A stretch of 64,000 nt of DNA, taken from the NCBI GenBank assembly GCA_020638995.1, contig JACKHM010000004.1, positions 1 through 64,000 of the forward strand. The letters run 5' to 3'. Below the pieces are notes generated by a model. The model saw only the letters and a list, made by a program, of their open reading frames with translations. It was not told the origin of the DNA and searched no databases. Positions 9,670 through 16,803 of the stretch are shown piece by piece. Source of the stretch: Planctomycetaceae bacterium. Lineage in GTDB: Bacteria; Planctomycetota; Planctomycetia; Pirellulales; Pirellulaceae. The position numbers and the translations under genes are program-made. How positions within the stretch are numbered: the first letter of the stretch is position 1; each line of letters opens with the position of its first letter.

Positions 9670-10773
9670 TTATTCAGTACCGAGACCGTGGTTCGACAAA
9701 TTATCTGCCGCAGTAACGGCCGAACGACCGAACATGATTTTCGTTCCACTCGCCGTCCCGATGTGATAGGGGTCATTTTTGAGAGACGACCCCGGAGGAT
9801 TGGCATAATGGAACAACTGTCGACCGGCGGTGCCGCTGTTTGCATCGTATGACGAATCAATTCCGTAGATTTGGTCAGGTCCTGCTGAATAAATCAACGG
9901 ATACAACGCGTACGGATCGTTCGTCATATCTGCATCCGCCCAACGACTATCGAGTCGCAAGAGATCAAATGGATCAGGAGAAATCGAAACATCGCGTGAT
10001 TGAAGTTCCGAAATGTCATCGGAACCGATCGCGCCGGCTTCGCTCTGGTTATCGGTGATTCCGTCACCATCATCATCGACCGATACGTCACCCCATGCTC
10101 CATCAGGACCCGGAAGCGTCGCAAAGCCTGGTGCCCATCGAAGAAACTCAATCGGATTTCCCCAGCCATCCAAAATCTCTGACATCCCGTCTCCGTCGAC
10201 GTCACCAATTTCGCTCTCCTTGAAAAAATCAAGCGCTTTGGTGTCGCCCTCGCGGAGATTCGCAATGATCAGATATAGGCACTCAGCACCTTGATGCTCG
10301 AACGACCAATAAGACGTTGCGCTTGCCGGCGGTTGTGTGTCTTGAAACCATCCGGTGCCAACGCTTGCGACCAAGCGTCTGCGATACGCACGCCAAAGTG
10401 ATGGCTGGGCGATTCCGGTTATGGGGGCATCCTGCACGTCAGTAATTCGATCCGGTAGCTCCAATCGCATCAACTCACGTAGCGCATACAACCGCAAGAG
10501 GGCCTTGGCACGAGCGCTCCCGGTTGTCGACGTGGGCAGCCTCACCGCGCGCGTCTGATATGTTTCCCATTGTGTCATTATTAAGGAATGCAGTTTGGCG
10601 ATTTGGCTCTTCGTGCGTGACGCCTTCGCCTCTTCCATAACACCGAACAGCGCGAACATCACGGCCGACGCCATGACACTGATAATTGACACAACGATTA
10701 GCAACTCGACCAGTGTAAACGACCTGCGCCGCGTGTGGATCACACGACTAGCTGTTTCAATTGTTTGGCTCAC
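9670..10773 (-). CDS. GspG-like prepilin-type protein with Ca-type motif
   Basis: This 367-aa protein starts with GTG; the GTGA overlaps the stop of the gene before it by 4 nt. The leader is MSQTIETASRVIHTRRRS followed by FTLVELLIVVSIISVMAS. Glu is at +5, but the residue before the cleavage site is Ser rather than the usual Gly. A GspG-like amphipathic segment follows (EEAKASRTKSQIAKLHSLI). Near residues 180-190 comes DVDGDGMSEILDGWGNPIEF, like the major-pseudopilin element G-x-D-x-WGNP-x, and near 228 comes DDDGDGITDNQSEA, the same motif as in the giant GspK-like protein. A candidate pseudopilus subunit; the calcium link is inferred from the acidic loops. Confidence 0.75.
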   Translation of the reverse strand: MSQTIETASRVIHTRRRSFTLVELLIVVSIISVMASAVMFALFGVMEEAKASRTKSQIAKLHSLIMTQWETYQTRAVRLPTSTTGSARAKALLRLYALRELMRLELPDRITDVQDAPITGIAQPSLWRAYRRRLVASVGTGWFQDTQPPASATSYWSFEHQGAECLYLIIANLREGDTKALDFFKESEIGDVDGDGMSEILDGWGNPIEFLRWAPGFATLPGPDGAWGDVSVDDDGDGITDNQSEAGAIGSDDISELQSRDVSISPDPFDLLRLDSRWADADMTNDPYALYPLIYSAGPDQIYGIDSSYDANSGTAGRQLFHYANPPGSSLKNDPYHIGTASGTKIMFGRSAVTAADNLSNHGLGTE

Positions 10774-11771
10774 GGCACACTCTCTTCGGCAGTGCTGCCG
10801 TCGCTGAAGTTCGCTAAGTTATCCGCCGCCTCGGTTGACGCTAGGTTGTAGTTTGGATCAGGGAAGCTTTTAAAACTAGTTTTTGAGGATGTGCCGAAGT
10901 CATTGTCCAGACCAGCACATACTATTTGGAATTTTCCAGCTCCCATCCATTGCCCTGCGTCCGCTTGGGGAGGCCAAACCGTCCCATCTGCTGCCACGTT
11001 GCTAGCGCGATAGGGTCGTATGTCACCATAACTTGACGTTCCTGCGTCAGGAATACGTGTGGCAACGCGAGTTGGTGTCACCGCCGCGATATAAGAAGCC
11101 GAACTCGGTGTTGGGTAGGGGTACACCGCCCAGCAATACGCGGACGTTGGCTTCGTTTTCCCGTCGGATGGATCGAGGATATTCTGAAGCCTACCGTCAA
11201 AATAAACATATGGTGCGTCAGACGCTTGCTTCGGATAGTACTCTGGCCAGCCATCCGAATCCCGATCATCCAATCGAGTTTCATCAAAGCCGAAGTAAGA
11301 CTTAGTTTCCGCCGTACTTCCTCCAAGCCCAAGTGGATTGCGGGGATCATTCCTCGTCTGTCCCAGCCAGAACACAAGGGCCTCAGCGGGGTCCAAGTTG
11401 CGCCCAGCACCGCCTGAGCCTAACCATGCGGTAAGCGACTGAGCGTTACGGGGATATGCCTTCCTGATGTGTGCCGTGACTGCATCGTGGTTCGAAAAAT
11501 CGGGAGGATAATCGCCATTTTTCTGTTTATACGTCTCGATCGCGCTTGCCAACTGATTGATCTCAAGCCCCAATGACGTGTTCTTTCCCTTACGAAGGGC
11601 GGAAGCCAATGTTGGCACCAAGATCGCCGCCACGACTCCAATGATCGCAATCACCACGAGCATTTCGACCAGTGTGAAGCCTTGGGGAGATCTCCGATTT
11701 CGGAGTTCAGATTTCAGATTTGAATTCACAAATCGCTGATCGGTGGCGGATTCAGAATTTAGACATCGCAT
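10770..11771 (-). CDS. GspG-like prepilin-type protein (first pseudopilin gene)
   Basis: The 333-aa product has a 31-residue leader ending SPQG, then FTLVEMLVVIAIIGVVAAILVP, the most canonical prepilin helix in the cluster. The following segment (KNTSLGLEINQLASAIETYKQKNGDYPPD) is the classic GspG/PilE pattern, in which a helix of about 25 residues leads to an NG-x-YP motif. A DRDSDGWPEYYP acidic loop lies in the C-terminal half. AGGA eight bases upstream supports the ATG at 11771. The leader NSNLKSELRNRRS is encoded by TTCAGATTT-like repeat sequence of the kind common between planctomycete genes, so part of the leader may derive from an intergenic repeat. It is likely the major pseudopilin or one of two. 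Confidence 0.8.
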   Translation of the reverse strand: MRCLNSESATDQRFVNSNLKSELRNRRSPQGFTLVEMLVVIAIIGVVAAILVPTLASALRKGKNTSLGLEINQLASAIETYKQKNGDYPPDFSNHDAVTAHIRKAYPRNAQSLTAWLGSGGAGRNLDPAEALVFWLGQTRNDPRNPLGLGGSTAETKSYFGFDETRLDDRDSDGWPEYYPKQASDAPYVYFDGRLQNILDPSDGKTKPTSAYCWAVYPYPTPSSASYIAAVTPTRVATRIPDAGTSSYGDIRPYRASNVAADGTVWPPQADAGQWMGAGKFQIVCAGLDNDFGTSSKTSFKSFPDPNYNLASTEAADNLANFSDGSTAEESVP

Positions 11772-11961
11772 CGAAATGGTCCTGGGGGCAGGGGCTGAGC
11801 CGATAGTTTTTTAACCTTTAGCTTTTAACTCTTAAGAGTCGGGAGTCAGGGACTGGGTTTCAGCACTCGACCCTCCGCTCTCGTCCTTTCGAGACTCATC
11901 ACGGCGGAGCGTGATGGCTACGTTCTTTCGGGACTCATCACGACCGCGCGTGATGGCTACT
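11772..11961. other. intergenic spacer between gspF-like gene and pseudopilins
   Basis: This spacer of about 190 bp separates the ATPase/GspF part of the cluster from the pseudopilin part. It holds an AT-rich stretch with TTTAGCTTTTAACTCTTAA near 11815-11835 and then a tandem repeat of two short hairpins (described separately). No ORF or convincing promoter was seen. The repeat could modulate relative expression of the two parts if they are co-transcribed. Confidence 0.4.
11886..11960. repeat. two tandem 39-bp hairpin repeats
   Basis: Two near-identical units of period 39 bp start at 11886 and 11925, each reading CTTTCG(A/G)GACTCATCACG, six variable bases, then CGTGATGGCTAC. Each unit folds into a perfect 7-bp stem CATCACG/CGTGATG with a 6-nt loop, at 11897-11916 and 11936-11955. 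The two loops differ (gcggag and accgcg) while the stems are identical, the mark of a conserved structured repeat. It sits just downstream of the gspF-like stop codon on the cluster's boundary. It resembles the REP-like elements scattered in planctomycete genomes; that family link comes from memory, not a search. Confidence 0.75.
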
Positions 11962-13368
11962 TTACGACAAGCCTTGGATCAAACTGACCAACGGCATAAA
12001 TAACGAAATCACGATGAAACCGACGGCTCCACCCAAGAAACAAATCATCAACGGCTCCAACAATGCCATCAAACCGTCCGTCAAGGTCTTGACCTCTTCG
12101 TCGTATTGATCGGCGACTTTATAGAGCATGGTGTCCAACTCACCCGTCTCTTCACCAACGTCCACCATGTTCACAACCAGGTCGTCAACGACTCGGCCTT
12201 TGATCTTGGTCAGGTAGAACAACAGCGACAATGTGCCGACACCACCTGCGACGCTGGCTCCGAGGCTCAACATGCCGGGCATCATGGGTTCGAGGCACAT
12301 GATCATCATGCCGGGAACGGCGCCGAACACGAACCAGAAGAACCCGGCCATCGGATGGAAACCCAGTTCCGAGTAGTCCTTCAACGGCCGCGACACGGTA
12401 TTGCCTTCGCGGATCGAGTCGGTGACTTTGCCGTAGATCTTCTCGAACAACGCATTACCTGCGGTTTCGCGGGTGATCGTCAAACCTTCGAGGATCGGCA
12501 CACCGCTGGAGATGAGAGTTCCCAGCGTTCGCGTCGTCCTGGCGAGCGTGTTCTTTTCAATCAACATTCCCATAATCGGCAGCCTGAGTATGAAGATATC
12601 CCAGCCCATGCGACCGTGTTTGAACTTCCGCATCAGCTTGACGAACAACACCAGCCCCACAGGCACCGCAGGCAGCAGGAACCAAAAGTTCACCACAAAG
12701 TCCGAAATCGCCACCAACAACTGGGTCATGGCAGGCAACTCGAGCTCGAACTCCTCGAACATCTTGGCAAACACCGGCACGATCTTGAGCATGATAAACG
12801 TCAAGATGCCTACGGCGACCAGGATGACGATCACCGGATAGATCATCGCGCCTTTGACTTTTTTCTTTAGCGACTCGGATCGCTCCATAAACTCGGCGAG
12901 CCGTTGCAGAATCACTTCCAACGCACCACCGGCTTCACCAGCCTTGATCATGTTCACGTACAAACGAGTAAACACCTTTGGGCACTTGCTCATTGCCTCC
13001 GAGAGCGTGGCCCCGGTTTCAATCTCTTCACAGGTGTCCTGCAATGCAAACTTCAACTTGCCAGCTTGGGCATTCTGTTCGAGGATTTTCAAGCTGCGAA
13101 GGATCGGCAGGCCGGCGTCTTGCAGGATCGAAAGTTGACGCGTGAAGGCACAGACGTGCTTCGATCCGCCGCCGCCCAGTGCAAAACCGCGCTTCTTCTT
13201 GGCCTTGGCGGCGTTGGCACTGGCAGCAGCCTTCTTGACGGCAATCTTCGTGACGAAGTAACCCATCTGGCGAATGGTTGTCTGTGCCTCTTCTTCAGTT
13301 GCCGCATCGATAACATCACGGATTTCCTGGCCCGTGGCGTCCATCGCTTCAAATTGAAATGTCGGCAT
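11962..13368 (-). CDS. GspF/PilC-type inner-membrane platform protein
   Basis: This 468-aa protein belongs to the type II secretion F / PilC family, the polytopic platform that couples the cytoplasmic ATPase to pseudopilin assembly. The N-terminus MPTFQFEAMDATGQEIRDV and a first T2SSF domain (FTRQLSILQDAGLPILRSLKIL, about residues 75-200) are clear. A second domain follows (TLARTTRTLGTLISSGVPIL, about residues 270-460) with the signature VGEETGELDTML near 410. GspF usually has about 400 aa. The excess is a hydrophobic insertion of about 60 residues in the second domain, between SELGFHP and VVDDLVVNMVDVG, which would add one or two membrane segments. AGGA lies 9 nt upstream of the ATG. It is encoded between the second ATPase and the pseudopilins. 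Confidence 0.9.
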   Translation of the reverse strand: MPTFQFEAMDATGQEIRDVIDAATEEEAQTTIRQMGYFVTKIAVKKAAASANAAKAKKKRGFALGGGGSKHVCAFTRQLSILQDAGLPILRSLKILEQNAQAGKLKFALQDTCEEIETGATLSEAMSKCPKVFTRLYVNMIKAGEAGGALEVILQRLAEFMERSESLKKKVKGAMIYPVIVILVAVGILTFIMLKIVPVFAKMFEEFELELPAMTQLLVAISDFVVNFWFLLPAVPVGLVLFVKLMRKFKHGRMGWDIFILRLPIMGMLIEKNTLARTTRTLGTLISSGVPILEGLTITRETAGNALFEKIYGKVTDSIREGNTVSRPLKDYSELGFHPMAGFFWFVFGAVPGMMIMCLEPMMPGMLSLGASVAGGVGTLSLLFYLTKIKGRVVDDLVVNMVDVGEETGELDTMLYKVADQYDEEVKTLTDGLMALLEPLMICFLGGAVGFIVISLFMPLVSLIQGLS

Positions 13369-13461
13369 GGTTCCGTTCCTGTGGGAAGAAAGTAATCAGT
13401 TTCAAGTTTTCGGTGTTCAGTGCTTAGTTAATTGCGACTAGCGACTGGCACTCTGCTTGTC

Positions 13462-15186
13462 CTACGCGTCAACAATCGTTTCTCGAATGACTTCGTCGGG
13501 CGTTGTCATGCCTTCGTACATGAACGCGGTTCCTGCATCGCGAAGCGAAACCATACCGAAACTTCGGGCAGCTTCTCGCAACTCGTCGACCGACACATTA
13601 CCCAGGATCATGTCGCGCAGATTGTCGTTCATGATCATCAGTTCGAACAGCCCAACGCGGCCCTTGTAGCCTGTGTTGTTGCAAATGTCACAGCCCTTGC
13701 CGCGATAAAACTTCTGTTCGGGCGTCAATTCACTGCGTTTCAATTCCAACTCGGCCAGTATGTTGTCTGGCGGATCGAACTCGTCGCGACATTGGCTGCA
13801 AATGCGGCGCACCAACCGTTGGGCGAGGATCGCCTCGACCGTGGCCGCGATCATGAATGTGGGCACGCCCATATCCTTCAGACGGCTGATCGTGCTGGGC
13901 GCGTCGTTGGTGTGCAGCGTGCTGAACACCATGTGGCCGGTTAATGATGCTTGAATCGCGATTTCTGCCGTTTCAATATCGCGAATCTCACCGACCAGAA
14001 TTCGGTCGGGGTCCTGACGCAGGATGGCTCGCAGCGCCGCGGCAAATGTCACTCCAATACTGGAATCGATAGGCACTTGCACGATGCCATCGATGTCATA
14101 TTCGACGGGGTCTTCGGTCGTGATCAACTTATCATCGATCGTGTTCAACGCGCTCAAAGCCGAATAGAGCGTAGTCGTCTTACCCGAACCTGTGGGCCCC
14201 GTAACCAGTACGATGCCGTTAGGTTTGTGAATCACCGAGCGGAAGGCGGTGATGGTTGGCGCGTCCATGCCCACCTTGTTCAGGTCCAGTGAGACTACCG
14301 AGCGATCGAGCACTCGCATAACGACGCTCTCGCCAAACATGGTTGGCAACACGCTGACGCGAAGGTCGATTGGGTGGCCGCCGACCGACAATTCGATACG
14401 CCCGTCTTGCGGCATGCGGCGTTCGGCAATGTCGAGATCCGCCATCACTTTGATGCGTGTCGTAATGGCAAACGCCAAGTGCCGTGGCGGTGGAACCATT
14501 TCGTACAGCACACCATCCGCCTTGATACGTATCCGAAACTCGTCCTCGAATGGCTCGAAGTGGATGTCACTAGCGTGATCTTTAATAGCAAGCAGCAAGA
14601 TCATATTGAGGAGCTTCCGCACCGGAGCACTATCCGCAAGGGCTTCGGTGTCAGTGAGGTTGAATGTCTCCTTCTGCGCCATGCTCTTCTGAGCCATCTC
14701 CATCAATTCTTCGTCTTCTTCCATGTCGCCGATCAGCCGCTCGACGCTTTCGCCTCCCGCGTCGTAGAACTTTTCGAGGCATCGGACGATCTCACGTTCC
14801 GTGGCGACAAGGAGCTTAACGTCCAATCCCAGAAACGTCCGCAACTCGTCTTGGATCGACAGATTCTGCGGATCGCATGTCGCGATCGTCAGCTGATCAT
14901 CGTCGCGTTTGATGGGGATGATGCGATAGAGCTGAGCCATGGTCTCGGAGATCTGCGCCTTCAGTTCCGGCGGCAAAGTGAACTCCGCCAAGCTTATGAC
15001 TTGCATGTTCATTTGCTCGGCGAGCGCTTGCGCGATCTGTTCGTCAGTGATCAAGCCCATCTCTTCGGCAACCTTGCCGAGTTTCTCGCCCGGCTGCCGA
15101 TCTTGCTCTTCGAGCAGCATTTCAAGTTGATCATCTGTGATGAATCCGAGATCAACCAGGATCTGTCCAATTCGACGTATTGCCAT
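13462..15186 (-). CDS. GspE/PilB-type assembly ATPase (second copy)
   Basis: The 574-aa product is a traffic ATPase that powers pseudopilus or pilus extension at the inner membrane. The N-terminal MshEN/GspE-N domain starts MAIRRIGQILVDLGFITDDQLEMLL. The motor domain holds Walker A GPTGSGKTTT near residue 330, an Asp box and Walker B-like segment ILRQDPDRILVGEIRD, and the His box STLHTNDAPS. A zinc tetracysteine motif (CSQC then CDIC) lies near 460-510, as in GspE and PilB. It is encoded after the PilT gene and before the GspF gene. It is the same length as the other GspE/PilB in this cluster but clearly divergent in sequence. Which of the two drives the pseudopilins cannot be told from sequence. 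Confidence 0.92.
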   Translation of the reverse strand: MAIRRIGQILVDLGFITDDQLEMLLEEQDRQPGEKLGKVAEEMGLITDEQIAQALAEQMNMQVISLAEFTLPPELKAQISETMAQLYRIIPIKRDDDQLTIATCDPQNLSIQDELRTFLGLDVKLLVATEREIVRCLEKFYDAGGESVERLIGDMEEDEELMEMAQKSMAQKETFNLTDTEALADSAPVRKLLNMILLLAIKDHASDIHFEPFEDEFRIRIKADGVLYEMVPPPRHLAFAITTRIKVMADLDIAERRMPQDGRIELSVGGHPIDLRVSVLPTMFGESVVMRVLDRSVVSLDLNKVGMDAPTITAFRSVIHKPNGIVLVTGPTGSGKTTTLYSALSALNTIDDKLITTEDPVEYDIDGIVQVPIDSSIGVTFAAALRAILRQDPDRILVGEIRDIETAEIAIQASLTGHMVFSTLHTNDAPSTISRLKDMGVPTFMIAATVEAILAQRLVRRICSQCRDEFDPPDNILAELELKRSELTPEQKFYRGKGCDICNNTGYKGRVGLFELMIMNDNLRDMILGNVSVDELREAARSFGMVSLRDAGTAFMYEGMTTPDEVIRETIVDA

Positions 15187-15243
15187 GTTCTCTATCTTTC
15201 AGCGACCGGCGGTCAGTAAGGGAGATGTTTCAAAGCTCCGTAA

Positions 15244-16356
15244 CTATGCAGTCGCTCCCTCCGGAGTTTCCTCTTCATCCAAGATTCCACGCCTTGCGTT
15301 GACAATTCGTTTCGCCAGATCGTCTGGGTTCTGCGCCTTGCCGAGCACGTCTTCGAGCGTGCATTTTTCGTCCTTCCACAACTCAAACAAGGCATCATCC
15401 ATCAGCTTCATGCCGAACTTGGCTCCCGTTTGTATCGCCGAGTTGATTCGGAAAGTCTTGTTCTCGCGAATCAGGTTAGCGATACCGGGCGTCACGATCA
15501 TCACTTCGTAGGCCGCGCAGCGCCCGCCGCCGATGCGAGGTATGAGCGTTTGTGCCACGACGCCGATCAGAGCCGTCGACAACTGCGTGCGGATCTGGTC
15601 TTGCAGGTTACCCGGAAACGCATCAATAACGCGGTTCACCGTGCCTTGTGCGCTATTCGTATGCAGCGTGCCGAACACAACGTGACCAGTCTCGGCCGCC
15701 GAAATAGCCGCCTCGATCGTTTCCAAGTCTCGCATTTCGCCGACCAGAATCACGTCGGGGTCCTGCCGCAATGCGCGGCGAAGGGCATCGGAGAAACTTG
15801 GTACATCAACGTGAACTTCCCGTTGATTGATCGTCGACATCTTATGTTCGTGATAGAATTCGATCGGATCTTCGATCGTGATAATGTGGTGGTCCACGGT
15901 CTCGTTGATGTAATTCACCAAGCTGGCGAGTGTTGTACTTTTGCCGGAACCCGTCGGTCCCGTCACGAGAAACAAGCCACGCGGTCGCATCACCATCTTG
16001 ACCACACAGTCGGGCAGGCCGAGTTGCTCGGGCGTGAGCTTGTCAGTTGGGATCTGCCGCAAGACCATCGAGATCACGCCGCGCTGCTTAAAGACCGAGA
16101 CCCGGAATCTCGCCTTATCACCAAAAGCGAATCCAAAGTCAGCGCTACCGTTCTCTTGTAGTTCCCGCTGACATCGTTCGGGCGTGATGCTCTTCATCAA
16201 CGCGACCGTGTCTTCCGCTTCGAGCGTTTTCGTTTCGAGTTTGCGCATTCGCCCGTGCAAGCGAAATACAGGGGGCTGTCCTACCACAATATGGATGTCG
16301 CTCACGCCTTGCTTTACCGCAGCTTCGAGCAACTTGTCAATTAAGACTGTTTTCAT
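15244..16356 (-). CDS. pilT: PilT-type twitching motility ATPase
   Basis: This 370-aa protein has the compact PilT architecture: a PAS-like N-terminal domain (VKQGVSDIHIVVGQPPVFRLHG), then a RecA-like motor with Walker A GPTGSGKSTT near residue 135, RRALRQDPDVILVGEMRD, and the His box GTLHTNSAQGT. Length and lack of a long MshEN domain or CxxC zinc motif separate it from PilB/GspE. PilT disassembles pili for retraction. A PilT inside a cluster with GspE-type ATPases suggests a type IV pilus-like fibre that can retract rather than a pure secretion pseudopilus. AAGG about nine bases upstream supports the ATG. The C-terminal AIRAE-like helix region is replaced by a variable tail (EEETPEGATA). 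Confidence 0.88.
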   Translation of the reverse strand: MKTVLIDKLLEAAVKQGVSDIHIVVGQPPVFRLHGRMRKLETKTLEAEDTVALMKSITPERCQRELQENGSADFGFAFGDKARFRVSVFKQRGVISMVLRQIPTDKLTPEQLGLPDCVVKMVMRPRGLFLVTGPTGSGKSTTLASLVNYINETVDHHIITIEDPIEFYHEHKMSTINQREVHVDVPSFSDALRRALRQDPDVILVGEMRDLETIEAAISAAETGHVVFGTLHTNSAQGTVNRVIDAFPGNLQDQIRTQLSTALIGVVAQTLIPRIGGGRCAAYEVMIVTPGIANLIRENKTFRINSAIQTGAKFGMKLMDDALFELWKDEKCTLEDVLGKAQNPDDLAKRIVNARRGILDEEETPEGATA

Positions 16357-16803
16357 TACGCCGGCCTTGTTTCAAAATCCACTTTGGGAAGATTATCGAT
16401 CTGCAAAATAAATTGCGCGTCGATACCGCATGGCGGAACGCCATAAGCCTGAGAGTTGAACTAGCTGCGAGATCTGGCCGGGAAGACTATCGAACGATCA
16501 CGCAACGCCTTCGTCGCTGCACCTCGCATGTCGCTCCCCTGATGTTGAATCATCCGCTGCGACAATTGGTGTGCAAGCGATTATTCGCGATTGGTCACAT
16601 CGATGGCAAACCAAGAACCAAATCACACGCCTTAGTGTACCCGGAGCCGCATCAATTTTGGTGCTTGAACAAACCGCAGTCACCCGCCTGCTTGCTACCC
16701 CTAGCGATTCTCAAAAGGGTCCATCTCAACAAGCCCAAAGTCATAGCCGCTTCCGCCAAGTTTGAGTCGAATCGCCTCCTCTCCGTTACAACCAGCTCAC
16801 ATC
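16357..16803. other. intergenic spacer, no feature recognised
   Basis: About 450 bp lie between the pilT gene and the end of the first GspE/PilB gene, both on the minus strand. Open frames here are short, on mixed strands, without Shine-Dalgarno sites or recognisable protein features. No tRNA, terminator with a U-tract, or strong promoter was seen. A separate promoter for pilT could be hidden here. Confidence 0.4.

Noticed and set aside
12106..12870. A 254-codon open frame on the plus strand, rich in His, Gln and Arg
   Set aside because: It lies opposite the clear GspF-like gene; its composition is what antisense reading of that gene gives and it has no ribosome binding site or family likeness.
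14374..15219. A 281-codon plus-strand open frame
   Set aside because: Antisense to the second GspE/PilB ATPase gene, whose motifs are unambiguous.
15430..16161. A 243-codon plus-strand open frame
   Set aside because: Antisense to pilT; no protein features.
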